From Symmachiella dynata (lineage in GTDB: Bacteria; Planctomycetota; Planctomycetia; Planctomycetales; Planctomycetaceae), in the NCBI RefSeq assembly GCF_007747995.1, contig NZ_CP036276.1, positions 936,001-1,000,000 of the forward strand: DNA of 64,000 bases, written 5' to 3'. The notes under the pieces were generated by a model, which had not been told where the DNA came from, did no database searches, and was given only the letters and a program-made list of their open reading frames with translations. The position numbers and the translations under genes are program-made. Positions 53,823 to 63,224 of the stretch are shown in pieces (position 1 is the first letter of the stretch; every line of letters begins with the position of its first letter).

Positions 53823-53844
53823 GTAGGGTGCGTCGCAACGCAGC
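53823..53844 (+). repeat. Single GTAG-headed hairpin
   Basis: GTAGGG followed by TGCGT-CGCA-ACGCA, a short stem-loop in the same style as the doublets at 12834, 23316 and 50275 but unpaired. It lies upstream of the redoxin start. Confidence 0.5.
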
Positions 53845-53915
53845 TTTCTGCGCAGAACTAACGCCCCCCACGAGTTCACCACTGTATAAGCCTTCCGCCC
53901 AAAGTGACACACCTG

Positions 53916-53945
53916 CTCAAGCCTGTCCCCTCACGCCTCAAGCCT
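53916..53945 (+). repeat. Heptamer-iterated repeat (CCTCAAG/CCTGTCC type)
   Basis: CTCAAGCCTGTCC then CCTCACG and CCTCAAG. Related copies occur at 55793-55824 (reversed), 55907-55944 and 60296-60324, and in diverged form at 3991-4027. Confidence 0.7.
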
Positions 53946-54071
53946 TTTTCCTCGTGGCGGATTTTATAACATTCTCCACCGTCAGGTCACCAGCAGGTTG
54001 CTGAGATTTCATTGGTGAGGACAATTCTCAGCTAAAAATCAGCACGAGCGAATTCCGCCGTTTCGCGGCGC

Positions 54072-55064
54072 TTACTCTTCATACGGCGTTGACTGGATCG
54101 GTTCATACTCGCCCTGCGCGGAGGGAGCTTCGTAGAGATTTTCCTGCAAATTGGATCGCTGGATCATTCCTTGTGCAGGAATTTGCCGCACCGGCATGCC
54201 TTGCGGCACTTGGAATTGGGCCGGACTGGTGGCTGGATTAAATTCGATTTGCTCCAGTTTAATGTTTAATTGCATTTGAGATTGCGGCCAAATCAACTCA
54301 ATCCGACCCGGCAAATACGCATTGCTGTTGGGATCGGAGAGATATTCGGACAGATTCGCCTGAGCGATCACGTGTCCGCCCGCATCGAGCAACGCATGTT
54401 CGACGACGTTGGCATGGCAGCGATTGATCGTCGTGCGCTTTTGCACAGGCTGCCCGGAAGGGGAAATGCGTTTGTTGTAGATTTCCAAGTACCCTTCGCG
54501 TTCAACAAAAGTCGTCTCGTTGTCGAGGACGATTGGGCGCACACCCATCACCTCCATCAACCAATCGGGTTCGAAGGGAATCGGCATCGTGTGGGCGGCA
54601 TGGGCGACGTCTTCATGATTGCACATGATGACGTCGGAGTCGGGGTGCTTGGGATCCTCGATCCAAAACCAAAAATGGTCGTCATTGGAACCCAAATCGG
54701 CGACCTGACGCGCACCCAAGGGATGTTTCGCCAACAGGCGGAAATTCCGCTGTCCGTCAACCGCGACAGTTGTCCCTTTGACCTTGAGGAGCATGTGGCT
54801 TCCGGAAATCGTCGCCTTTGTCGACTTCCAACCATGAATTTTTTCTGTGTTGGCATTCACCTGTGCGACCAACAAGTGCGGCTCCATGGCGGGATTGACG
54901 TGGCATTTGGCACTGGGGCCAAACGGATCATCGGGTGCAGGCCAGAGTCGGCAGCCGGTGCCGGTCAGGCAGAGAGTCGCCGCCAACAGACAGCACACAA
55001 TTGCAGCCCGTTGGTTTCGTGCAGGTTGCAACGTCGTAAGCGGCGTCCTTGCCTGTTGTGACAT
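54072..55064 (-). CDS. Lipoprotein of unknown function, possibly LolA/LppX-like
   Basis: The 330-residue product has a lipoprotein signal with lipobox LTGTGC at about residues 33-38. The mature part is beta-rich with ATISGSHMLLKVKG and DHFWFWIEDPKHPDSDVIMCNH, in the style of planctomycete LolA-like lipoproteins that bind hydrophobic ligands. The C-terminus is Gln/Pro-rich. Substrate unknown. The next gene (55125-55616) lies upstream on the same strand with 60 bp between, so they may be co-transcribed. Confidence 0.75.
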   Translation of the reverse strand: MSQQARTPLTTLQPARNQRAAIVCCLLAATLCLTGTGCRLWPAPDDPFGPSAKCHVNPAMEPHLLVAQVNANTEKIHGWKSTKATISGSHMLLKVKGTTVAVDGQRNFRLLAKHPLGARQVADLGSNDDHFWFWIEDPKHPDSDVIMCNHEDVAHAAHTMPIPFEPDWLMEVMGVRPIVLDNETTFVEREGYLEIYNKRISPSGQPVQKRTTINRCHANVVEHALLDAGGHVIAQANLSEYLSDPNSNAYLPGRIELIWPQSQMQLNIKLEQIEFNPATSPAQFQVPQGMPVRQIPAQGMIQRSNLQENLYEAPSAQGEYEPIQSTPYEE

Positions 55065-55124
55065 CTGTCGATTCCTATCGTTGTGTCCGTGTGGGCTGTT
55101 GAGGCTGTGCGGGGCAACGTCCGT

Positions 55125-55616
55125 TTATGCCGCCCACTCCTGCATTAAGTGCGCGTTGAGGCTTTCTTGCAGTTCGTGCATTTCGTCTTCTTCGAGTTGA
55201 AAATCGCGGACTTCGTACATCCCTTCGCCTTGGCTGCCGCTGACTTGGATGTATTCGTCTTTGCCATCGTGGTGCGAGCCTTCCAAACGCACGCGGCGTT
55301 TTTGCAGCAACAACAGTGCAAGGACGTACCGCAGTTTTTCTTGTGCCGGGTTGGCGTCTTCGGTCATTTGATCGAAATAGGCCATTAACCCATCGGCGTC
55401 GATGGTCGGTTTTTTATTCACGATCGGTTCGGGAACAATGCATTGCCAAGCACCGATCGGTTCTCCCTGCCACAACTTGCGGCCCGCTTCAGAAAAATCA
55501 AGCCGCACCATCTCGTCGTTCTCTTCGATCAAAACGCTATAGCACACTGTGCCGGGGACAAGGTCCTCGCCGGTTTGCGCACATTTTTTACTGAGCGGTT
55601 TGAGATGATAGTCCAT
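55125..55616 (-). CDS. Hypothetical cytoplasmic protein, 163 residues
   Basis: The acidic protein begins with CAQTGEDLVPGTVCYSVL, where two cysteines are spaced as in a rudimentary zinc knuckle, and ends in a helical part (YVLALLLLQKRRVRLEG, then QLEEDEMHELQESLNAHL). It resembles conserved planctomycete proteins of unknown function. No signal peptide. It probably shares a transcript with the lipoprotein gene. Confidence 0.75.
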   Translation of the reverse strand: MDYHLKPLSKKCAQTGEDLVPGTVCYSVLIEENDEMVRLDFSEAGRKLWQGEPIGAWQCIVPEPIVNKKPTIDADGLMAYFDQMTEDANPAQEKLRYVLALLLLQKRRVRLEGSHHDGKDEYIQVSGSQGEGMYEVRDFQLEEDEMHELQESLNAHLMQEWAA

Positions 55617-56053
55617 AAGAGGGGCGAATCGCGTAGCAGGCTAGAGCAGGGTGGGATGGTATGAAAAACGTATCCCGACCGCGTGTGCCGGGAAACGGGG
55701 CGGGATCGTACTGCAAAGTTCATCACGACACAATACGATCCCACACCGCGACGCGCAGCACGCGCCATGCATCTCAGAACGCCTTTGCTGAAGGCTTGAG
55801 GCGTGAGGTGACAGGCTTGAGGGGGCGGGGTGTAGGGTGGCTTGGGTGTTGTGACTGGATGGAACACCAACGAATCCATCTCAAAAGAAGATCTCATCCC
55901 ACCATCCCTCAAGCCTGTCGCCTCAAGCCTCACCCCTCAAAACGTCCCCGCGATTGGCGCTTCCCCTACCGAGCAGGTATAAAACTGAGAGACCACCGCC
56001 CCGTGCCGTGGCTCATCTTGATTCTCCCCCTCCTGTCCCCTTGAGGTTGCACC
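55617..56053. other. 437-bp gap with dyads and heptamer repeats
   Basis: It holds an inverted GGGATCGTA/TACGATCCC pair (55702-55710, 55734-55742) and two opposed heptamer runs (55793-55824 and 55907-55944). No gene is seen. Confidence 0.55.
55793..55944. repeat. Opposed heptamer-iterated runs
   Basis: The left run (55793-55824, reversed) and right run (55907-55944, CCTCAAG/CCTGTCG/CCTCAAG/CCTCACC) are imperfect inverted copies about 82 nt apart, so they could form a large hairpin upstream of the PQQ propeller gene. Confidence 0.7.
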
Positions 56054-57472
56054 ATGCGTTTTCTTGTGTTGACTCCAATATTGCTGTCGTTTTGCGTAGC
56101 GGTTGCCTCGGCGGATACCTGGTTGCAGTTTCGCGGACCGAACGGGGCCGGGCGGATGCCGTCAGCAGCGCGGCTGCCCGAAGAGATCGGGCCGGAGAAA
56201 AACGTGTTGTGGAAAACGCCGCTTCCGCCGGGGCATTCCTCGCCGGTGGTGACGGACGATCGTATTTTTGTCTCGGGCGTCCGCGACGGCCAATTGGTGA
56301 CCATCGGCCTGGACCGCCAAACCGGCAAGCAACTTTGGGAACGCGTCGCCCCGCATGACGCCTTAGAAAAGATCCACGCGATCGGCAGTCACGCGCAAAG
56401 CAGTCCCGCCAGCGACGGTGAGATCGTGGTGAGCTTTTTTGGATCGGCGGGACTATTCGCCTATGACAAAGATGGCAAACCGTTGTGGCATAAACCGCTG
56501 GGGCCCTTCAGCAACACCTTCGGCGCCGGCAGTTCACCGATTCTGTACGGCGACTACGTGATTCTCAATCAGGATCACGATATCGACTCCGCCTTGATGA
56601 TCTTCAACAAGACCAACGGTGAATTGGTGCGGCGCATCAATCGCGACGATTTTCCGCGGAGTTATTCCACACCGATTATCTGGGAGCAAAACGGCAAACC
56701 GCAAATTGTAGTCAGCGGTACGCTGCGCATCGTGGGCTACGATTTGGAAACCGGAGAGGAAATCTGGACAGTGCGAGAACTGGCGCGAATTTCCAACACC
56801 ACGCCGGTGATTGGTTCTGATGGTGTTCTGTATCTCGCAGTCTGGTCGCCCGGTGCGGATTCGGAGAACCGTATTCAAGCCGAACCGTTCGACGAGTTGA
56901 TTGAGACGCTCGACAAAAACAAGAACGGTGCGTTGGAGTTAGTCGAAATCCCCGAAGGAGCGCTGCAGCGTCGCTTTGGACAAATCGACCGCAACAAGAG
57001 CGGCGAAATTACGCGAATGGAATACGAGTTCATGCGCAACGTCTTCCACTCAGCCGAGAACGCCATTGCCGCAATCCGTCCGGGCGGAACTGGGGACATC
57101 ACGGACACGCACGTCCTCTGGAAAGAACGCAAGACATTGCCCTACGTCCCCTCGCCGCTGTTTCACGACGGGCATGTGTATACGGTCAAAAAAGGAGGCA
57201 TCTTCACCAGCCGCGATGCTTCGACCGGGCAGGTCGTTAAAACAGGCCGACTGCCTGCAACGGGTGCCTACTACAGTTCGCCGGTTTACGGTGACGGCAA
57301 ATTCTATCTACTCAACCAACATGGCCGCTTGTCGGTCATGACTGCCCAGCCAAAGTGGAAGAAACTGAGCACGGCCGATTTCGGCGAAGACACCTACGCC
57401 ACCCCCGCCTTGGTCGACGGAAAAATCTACCTCCGCACCGCCGGCCACCTGTATAGTTTCGGACTCGAATAG
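56054..57472 (+). CDS. Secreted PQQ-type beta-propeller with EF-hand insertion
   Basis: The 472-residue protein has a signal peptide (TPILLSFCVAVASA) and repeated WLQFRGPNGAG, GHSSPVVTDDRIFVSG and LDRQTGKQLWERV blades of a PQQ_2/BamB-like propeller. At about 275-325 there is an insertion with two EF-hand-like loops (DKNKNGALELVE and DRNKSGEITRMEY). It resembles planctomycete propellers that have no alcohol dehydrogenase activity; the function is likely binding or scaffolding in the periplasm. Upstream runs of heptamer repeats lie in the gap. Confidence 0.83.
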   Translation: MRFLVLTPILLSFCVAVASADTWLQFRGPNGAGRMPSAARLPEEIGPEKNVLWKTPLPPGHSSPVVTDDRIFVSGVRDGQLVTIGLDRQTGKQLWERVAPHDALEKIHAIGSHAQSSPASDGEIVVSFFGSAGLFAYDKDGKPLWHKPLGPFSNTFGAGSSPILYGDYVILNQDHDIDSALMIFNKTNGELVRRINRDDFPRSYSTPIIWEQNGKPQIVVSGTLRIVGYDLETGEEIWTVRELARISNTTPVIGSDGVLYLAVWSPGADSENRIQAEPFDELIETLDKNKNGALELVEIPEGALQRRFGQIDRNKSGEITRMEYEFMRNVFHSAENAIAAIRPGGTGDITDTHVLWKERKTLPYVPSPLFHDGHVYTVKKGGIFTSRDASTGQVVKTGRLPATGAYYSSPVYGDGKFYLLNQHGRLSVMTAQPKWKKLSTADFGEDTYATPALVDGKIYLRTAGHLYSFGLE

Positions 57473-57507
57473 CCGAACACCATCGAATACGCCGCGCATC
57501 CATCTCC

Positions 57508-57528
57508 CCCTCTCCCTCTGGGAGAGGG
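57508..57528 (+). terminator. Hairpin CCCTCTCCC-TCT-GGGAGAGGG
   Basis: A perfect 9-bp stem with 3-nt loop, 36 nt after the propeller stop, followed by CCGGGGTGAGGGTTTTCG. Very similar strings are common intergenic repeats in many bacteria. It may end the upstream transcript. Confidence 0.5.
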
Positions 57529-57701
57529 CCGGGGTGAGGGTTTTCGCTCGGGCCAGCGATTATCCTCGCTAACAAACCTTCCATCCACGTCTGCACACCA
57601 GTAATTCCCTGTAAGGCAAACTGCTTTGCTGCGCCGGGTTTGAATAGGGTAATCATTCATCCTAGGCGAGAAAGGTGCGTCGCGAGGCAGCCCACGACCG
57701 C

Positions 57702-58895
57702 TTACGGGCGTTGTCTGGGCGGGGGGAGTTCGTGGTAGCCGCGGCGTGCCGGGCGCGGTGCTTGCAGGCGATTGGGATTGGGCACGCTGGTCGGCCCGCC
57801 GCCGTTGATGTTGAGTGGTAACGGGAACGTTTTCGATTTGGCGACCGGGCCTTGCGGATCGAGATCCTCGGTCGACTCGTTGTAATACGGGGATTTCAAT
57901 CGCGGATCCGCGGCGGTGAGCGCCGTGACGAGGCCATCGGCATGAGTACTCCAGGCGGTCTTGCCGTCCAAGCGTCGATCGATGGACACCACAATGACCG
58001 GCAACTTGCGATCGTTTCCGGCGAACTGTTCTAAGGAGCCTGAAATCTCTGCTTGTCGATTCGAGACCCGATAGCCATTCTGCACGGCCACCTTGCGGGC
58101 GAGTTGCCGCGCCGGGCCGGCGTAATCGATGCTCCCTTTGGCGTTCGTGTTTTGTATGACAATAATCCGATCCGGTTTGAAGTCGTCGATCATGCGGATC
58201 AACACCCGCGTTTCGATTTCACTGGCGGCATTGGGGCCCGCTTTCCCATCAGCGGTCGTTCGCCAATTGTCCGACGGAAAATTACGCGTCAGATCGATTC
58301 CCCGACCGTTGTAGGGTGAGCCCAGTGCAACGCCGTCCGGATTAGGATTACGGACAAACAAAGCGGTGCAGGCGTTTTGCAGAGTTGCTTGATTGCTCAT
58401 GGTTTGGGCGAACTGTTCGATCACACTGATGCTCGAAGCATCCTGGCCGTTTAAGCCAGCCAGCACCATCACCCGCGATCGACCGATGCCGATTTGCACG
58501 GTCTGAATGGGCCGACGTTGTGTGCTTTGGTAGTGCGATTCCCACAAGGTACGATGCTCGACCTTTTGGCGAATCGTATTTTTGATGCTCGGTCCGGGCC
58601 GTTCCGGTCGACCCCAGGGGTCAGTGCGCACGTTTCGCACAGGCAATTTGCGACGCCGCGCTTCGGGACCGGGGTCAGGCTCGGGAGAGAGCAACTGCGG
58701 CCCCCCGGAATTCGACGTTCCTGGTGCTTCGAGAATTGGCGCTGACGAGGACGGAGGAAAATCGGATTGCTGTTGCGGAATCGGCGTCAGGTTTTGAGGA
58801 GAGCCGCCGTAGTAATCTGTTTGGGTATTTCGAGCGGTGCACCCGGCGATTAAAAACAAGCAAGCGCATATCGTACGTGATTTATAAGTATCCAT
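57702..58895 (-). CDS. M14 carboxypeptidase-like lipoprotein lacking zinc ligands
   Basis: From the ATG at 58895 (AAGGA 6 nt upstream) the 397-residue product has a lipobox (CLFLIAGC) and a Pro/Gln/Ser-rich linker before a domain with M14 landmarks: GLNGQD, NPDGVALGSPYNGRGIDLTRNFP and NAASEIETR. In M14 enzymes the first is HxxE; here it is N149-G-Q-D152, and the later His position is in QNTNAKGSIDYAGPA without a His. All three zinc ligands therefore look lost, so it is probably non-catalytic and may bind peptides or peptidoglycan. An open frame to 59105 lacks the lipobox in first position and was rejected. Confidence 0.75.
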   Translation of the reverse strand: MDTYKSRTICACLFLIAGCTARNTQTDYYGGSPQNLTPIPQQQSDFPPSSSAPILEAPGTSNSGGPQLLSPEPDPGPEARRRKLPVRNVRTDPWGRPERPGPSIKNTIRQKVEHRTLWESHYQSTQRRPIQTVQIGIGRSRVMVLAGLNGQDASSISVIEQFAQTMSNQATLQNACTALFVRNPNPDGVALGSPYNGRGIDLTRNFPSDNWRTTADGKAGPNAASEIETRVLIRMIDDFKPDRIIVIQNTNAKGSIDYAGPARQLARKVAVQNGYRVSNRQAEISGSLEQFAGNDRKLPVIVVSIDRRLDGKTAWSTHADGLVTALTAADPRLKSPYYNESTEDLDPQGPVAKSKTFPLPLNINGGGPTSVPNPNRLQAPRPARRGYHELPPPRQRP

Positions 58896-59201
58896 AGCAA
58901 TTCCTTGCTGGAGGGGGTCGCAAAAGTCCTCGTGTCTCCCGGTCCAACCGACCGGTGGGTGCAACCACCGTTGGGAATTGTGGTGCACTGAATAAACGGC
59001 GAGCATCGCGAAGTGTTTGTCGAATAAAAAACGGCGGGAGGACGATTGTCCCGTCCCGCCATTTTCGTCTGAGAAGAGCATCCGCGTAGTGTGTTTGAGC
59101 AACAAAGCAACCGGCGGCTGCGTGCCCCCGTTTCAGCGCTCCAGATGCACACTGCACCGGGCAACTAAAAATTCCGAGGGCTTCGCTTGTTTCAAGGGGG
59201 C
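58896..59201. other. 306-bp gap, nothing recognised
   Basis: The region between the M14-like gene and the next minus-strand gene has no clear repeat, promoter or RNA. Confidence 0.4.
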
Positions 59202-59891
59202 TTAATAAATTTCGTCGATGCCGAGTCGATATTTCAGTTCATCGAACATCGAATGGAATTCATCGCGGGAGGAATGGACGTGTTCGGCTTCGGTGATGAA
59301 CTTAATGTCCTGGTCACGCCGTAGGCCGCAACTGTTGAGGATTTCCTCAAATTCTCCCAGTTCCTGCCCATACATGATGAGCAATTTGTGTTCGTCGAAT
59401 TGCAGTTCCAACGGAATGTTGGGGTTCAAGACGGCAATGCCGGTGCAGCCGTCGTTTAAGAGCATATCCTCGAAGTCGTAAAGAATGCTTTTGAAAACCG
59501 GCGCGTCAATATGTTCGCGGTACAGGTCGTCATGTCCATTTGAATTGCGGTCGTGGCTGGTTTCCAAGACGACATCGACTTGGTCGCCCAAAGGTTCCAG
59601 CAAATCGATGAAGACGTCCATCATCGTATCGCTGGAAGCGGCCGCCATGATCACCGGGATCTCGACACCGGTGGCGCGATCTTTATAGACGTCGTGCCGA
59701 TACCCGGCGCTGGGCACCACTTGTAGGTCGAAGGACGGCCGGACTGCATCCGTCAGCGAAAAGCCGCCGTAGCTGGCGATTCGCAGATGGGCATCCAGTT
59801 GCGCTTCGGAGAGATCCTCGAAGCTGCTCTGGTCTTCGTGGATTTGACCGTCATGAAAAACGTTTGTGAAAAACTTTTTTAGAAAGCTCAT
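59202..59891 (-). CDS. Hypothetical protein, 229 residues
   Basis: From the ATG at 59891 (AAGGA 9 nt upstream) the acidic product has no signal peptide. It starts MSFLKKFFTNVFHDG, continues with an alpha/beta domain (IPVIMAAASSDTMMDVFIDLLEPLGDQVDVVLETSHDR, here broken into shorter motifs SDTMMDVF and VDVVLETSHD) and ends in a charged helix. I recognise no family. It is a single gene. Confidence 0.65.
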   Translation of the reverse strand: MSFLKKFFTNVFHDGQIHEDQSSFEDLSEAQLDAHLRIASYGGFSLTDAVRPSFDLQVVPSAGYRHDVYKDRATGVEIPVIMAAASSDTMMDVFIDLLEPLGDQVDVVLETSHDRNSNGHDDLYREHIDAPVFKSILYDFEDMLLNDGCTGIAVLNPNIPLELQFDEHKLLIMYGQELGEFEEILNSCGLRRDQDIKFITEAEHVHSSRDEFHSMFDELKYRLGIDEIY

Positions 59892-60330
59892 ATTCCAGAT
59901 TCCTTTGTCCCGCAGACGGTCAAAGTCGTCGCCTCGTGCGGTTGTTTCCGGCCCCATCAAAATCAGTTTCATTGCGGCCCCGAACCGGCAGGCAAACGCC
60001 AATGGGCCTCGTCAAAACTCTAGCATGCGTTTTGAGGGCAATTGAGAAACTACGCATCGGTGTGGCAAAAAATCATCGCGCATCGACCCCTTTTTGCGGG
60101 GGACGCACTTTGCGGAGAGATTGCCGCACAGAGAAACTGCCCCGTTAGGAAACCTCTGCGGCCAGACCAGGGGACAAACAATCGACGCAGCCGCGCAGAT
60201 CGTCACAGCACAACCCGTCAGCGAAGCGCTTCTACGGGTCAAACCGACAACAACGATATTCCGCCCACGTGACTGGAATCGGAACGAACCAGCTTCCTCA
60301 AGCCTGTCCCCTCAAGCCTTGAGCTTACCC
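59892..60330. other. 439-bp gap with one heptamer repeat
   Basis: The only structured part seen is the heptamer run 60296-60324. Frames here look non-coding. Confidence 0.45.
60296..60324 (+). repeat. Heptamer-iterated repeat
   Basis: CCTCAAG/CCTGTCC/CCTCAAG/CCTTGAG, the cleanest example of this family. It lies directly after the MFS gene stop. Confidence 0.75.
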
Positions 60331-61641
60331 TTAGTCGTCCAGTTTTTTCCCCGTCGTATCGGGGGCGAACAAAATGACGATCATCCCGAGCAGATAAATC
60401 AGGTGCGTCCAACGGCCGACTTGGGCATAGTCGCCGTGAAAGGTGTTGAGCAGTGCTCCGGTTCCTAAGACACCGATGGCGGAAACAATACGGCCGAAGT
60501 TAAACGTCACGCCCGAACCGGTCGCGCGGATGTGGGTGGGAAACAATTCCGGCAGATACAACGGCAACCACCCAAAATAGATCGTCCCGAAAAATCCCAA
60601 CATAAACACCCAAACCGTGAACGTCGGTGACAGGGGCGTTAGATTCCAAAACAAATAGCCGCTGCATGCCAGCGATAAAAAGCTGATCACAAAATAGGTG
60701 CTCCGCCGACCGAATTGGCTGGCCAGCCACCCCCCCAAAAGGCTTCCCAACGTCGCCCCCGTGGATCGACAGATGGAAATCGTAGCTTTGAGTTTAGGAT
60801 CGTCGGCTCCCCCCACTTGATCAGCCCAAGGAATCGTCCAGTTCAAAGTGCCCCAACCCCCCAGCAAGGGAATCGTGCCTAAACAGATCCCGATGATCGT
60901 GATTCCCAGGTAGGGTGGTTTGAAGACCGTGGTCATTGAAGGGGTGTGTTTCGCGTCGCCACTGGAATTGCGTTGCGCTAACCAACGCGGCGATTCCGGG
61001 AGCGTGAACCACGCGAGTACCCCTAGCAGCGCGGGCAGCCCTGCCAGGGCGAATACCCATCTCCAATCTTCAATCGTCACATCGCGGACATATTTGGCCA
61101 GCAGACCGACAATCACGAATCCGACATTCGCTGCTGTCCCGATCAGTCCTGCTAGTAAAGGCCGTGAACCTTCGGACCAAGCTTCGGATGCCAATGCCAC
61201 ACCGTTGGGCCACATCCCGCCAATTCCCAGGCAAGCAATGAAACGCAAGACGAACAACTGTTCCAGTGACGTGGCGAAATAGCTGACTCCAGTGATCAGT
61301 GAGTAACACAAAATACTAGCTGCCATCGCTTTTGCGCGTCCGATTTTGTCACCCAGCCATCCGAAAAGTAGCCCACCGGTCGCCGCTCCCAACAAAAAGG
61401 CGCAGATATAACGTGCAAACCATTTTCCGACTTCGCCTTCGATCTGCGAATCGGGTAAGCTCTCCGGCAAGAAACTGATAATCGCCGGCCGTCCCGCCAA
61501 GGGGATCACATTCATCACCGAGCCGGCAAACATCCATCCCAAAAAGGCGACAAAGAGAATGAAAAGACTTTGCGCCATGGAAAGGCCAACTTGCGGCACG
61601 TTGGCTAGTTCCACGTTGTCTGACTCGGAGGACATACACAT
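60331..61641 (-). CDS. Major facilitator superfamily transporter
   Basis: The 436-residue protein has 12 hydrophobic segments and the MFS loop motif GWLGDKIGRAKAM between TM2 and TM3, with a second copy GGWLASQFGRRSTYF between TM8 and TM9. The layout (LPESPRWL after TM6) fits the sugar/acid-porter subfamily. Substrate unknown. It stands alone; the 750-bp gap upstream is rich in iterated repeats. Confidence 0.9.
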   Translation of the reverse strand: MCMSSESDNVELANVPQVGLSMAQSLFILFVAFLGWMFAGSVMNVIPLAGRPAIISFLPESLPDSQIEGEVGKWFARYICAFLLGAATGGLLFGWLGDKIGRAKAMAASILCYSLITGVSYFATSLEQLFVLRFIACLGIGGMWPNGVALASEAWSEGSRPLLAGLIGTAANVGFVIVGLLAKYVRDVTIEDWRWVFALAGLPALLGVLAWFTLPESPRWLAQRNSSGDAKHTPSMTTVFKPPYLGITIIGICLGTIPLLGGWGTLNWTIPWADQVGGADDPKLKATISICRSTGATLGSLLGGWLASQFGRRSTYFVISFLSLACSGYLFWNLTPLSPTFTVWVFMLGFFGTIYFGWLPLYLPELFPTHIRATGSGVTFNFGRIVSAIGVLGTGALLNTFHGDYAQVGRWTHLIYLLGMIVILFAPDTTGKKLDD

Positions 61642-61886
61642 GACCTATGATTTTGAATGAGTGATGTTTTTCAGTCGGTGCAGTGTGACAGCTACACCGC
61701 ACGGATTCAAATCCGCGCGGCAGATTCTCTCAACACTATGCAACTAACTGCAAACAACAGCTCAACCAGACGCGCCTCAATGGCCGTTTGAACCCAAGAA
61801 ACCGATGCGTAGGTTTTACTTCTCCGTGCGACGAACGATTCAATGTTTTGTCTGGGACGTAAATATTCACCCCCAAAAAAAGAAAC

Positions 61887-62349
61887 CACGAAAGCTACGA
61901 AAGACACGAAAACGATATCTGAAATGACAGCAGACGCATAAACCTTGTGCAGGCAGTCTATTAATGCAACCTTCTGTGCCTTTTTCGTTACCACCTGGAC
62001 TCGCAGGCAAGGTACTAGCCACAGAGAGCACCGAGGACACCGAGAAAATCTCTGATGTGCGGTCATCGCTGTTTTTAAAATTTCTCTGTACTGCAAACTG
62101 TCAAAGTTTGCGCGCCACACGCGCTGGGAAATCATCCAGCAACTCAAACCCCGTTTATTTCGCGTCCCAAATTACGCCAGCGCTTGGTCCGGCACGAAAT
62201 GCACAATGCGACGGCAAGCCGTCGGTTTGGGATCTTAATAGTCACGCCCAGAAATCTGTGTTTCATCCGTGTTCAATCTGTGGCTAAGAAACTATCGCCC
62301 CGGTTTCGATGCGGCCTAACTGCTCCGTGTCCTCCGTGCCTCCGTGGTG
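61887..62349. repeat. Cluster of four iterated-oligomer repeats in a 750-bp gene-free region
   Basis: In the gap 61642-62391: 61887-61913 (CACGAAAGC/TACGAAAGA/CACGAAAAC), 62020-62046 (CACAGAGAG/CACCGAGGA/CACCGAGAA), 62251-62282 (11-nt units, reversed), and 62323-62349 (CTCCGTGTC/CTCCGTGCC/TCCGTGGTG). Nothing in the gap looks coding. Confidence 0.8.
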
Positions 62350-62391
62350 AATCCTTAGAACGGTGGATCTTCTTAAGATGCGCCCACCACA

Positions 62392-63081
62392 CTAATCGCC
62401 GGCTTGCAAGATACCGCGGGCGGTGGCGAAGATGTCGTCGAACATCTCCTCTGTCAAACGGCCGGTGAAGGTGTTTTGCTGGCTGGGGTGATAGCTTGCC
62501 AGCAGCACACGGCCGTCGGTCAGTTCGACTTGTGCACCGTGACCGAACTTGGGAAGTTTGCCCGTATGCCAGCCGCGCGAACGTGCTTCTTTCAAGATGG
62601 CCTTAAACCCAATTTGCCCCAGAGCCAAAAACAAACGTACCGGCAACTGCTCCAACGTCTCCGTCAGCCAGTCGCGGCAATTGGCGATTTCGTCGGTCGT
62701 CGGTTTGTTTTGCGGCGGCGCGCAATGGCACACGGCTGTGATCGCGCAGTCCTTGAGAATCAATCCATCGTCGGCGGTTGTGGCTGTGGGTTGATTGGCA
62801 AATCCGGCGCGATGCAGCGCACGGTACAACCAATCGCCGCTACGATCGCCGGTGAACATCCGACCGGTCCGATTCGCTCCATGCGCCGCCGGCGCCAATC
62901 CAACCAACAACAACCGCGCGTCCGGGGCACCGAAATTCGGTACGGGTTGTCCCCAATACTGCGAATCTCGAAACGCTTTGCGTTTGACCGTAGCAATGTG
63001 TTCGCAATGCGCGATCAATCTCGGACAACGGCGGCACGTCGTGATCTGCGTATTGAGTTGTCCCCAAGCGTCATCGGGCAT
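62392..63081 (-). CDS. Uracil-DNA glycosylase, family 5 (UdgB-like)
   Basis: From the ATG at 63081 the 229-residue protein has the Fe-S-type cysteines CRRCPRL near residue 17, motif [21 protein letters not shown] with [10 protein letters not shown], and motif [16 protein letters not shown], all as in Thermus UDGb. It removes uracil and other deaminated bases, and the family-5 type accepts hypoxanthine. An in-frame ATG at 63177 crosses the repeat at 63104-63175 and was rejected. It is downstream of the truncated membrane protein on the same strand. Confidence 0.9.
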   Translation of the reverse strand: MPDDAWGQLNTQITTCRRCPRLIAHCEHIATVKRKAFRDSQYWGQPVPNFGAPDARLLLVGLAPAAHGANRTGRMFTGDRSGDWLYRALHRAGFANQPTATTADDGLILKDCAITAVCHCAPPQNKPTTDEIANCRDWLTETLEQLPVRLFLALGQIGFKAILKEARSRGWHTGKLPKFGHGAQVELTDGRVLLASYHPSQQNTFTGRLTEEMFDDIFATARGILQAGD

Positions 63082-63103
63082 CGGTCTTCCTGTTTTTGAT
63101 TTG

Positions 63104-63175
63104 GGGTGCGGCTTGTCCGCCAGTGCAGAATGTGAGACCGGCAATACACTGCTGGGCAAGCCAGCAGTGGCACCC
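63104..63175. repeat. GGGTGCCACTGG family doublet with compensatory stem change
   Basis: The left arm (63104-63125) lacks about 7 bases of the stem. The right arm (63147-63175) has CACTGCTGG-GCAAG-CCAGCAGTG, where both stem sides changed together relative to CACTGGCGG/CCGCCAGTG at 14972. Confidence 0.7.
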
Positions 63176-63224
63176 AACTCTGGGATGATTTTGTTTTTTC
63201 AACGGGCGGGCTTGCACTGTATTA

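Noticed and set aside
61642-62391. Small ORFs in the gap upstream of the MFS gene
   Set aside because: They read through iterated repeats, lack ribosome binding sites and have no recognisable domain.
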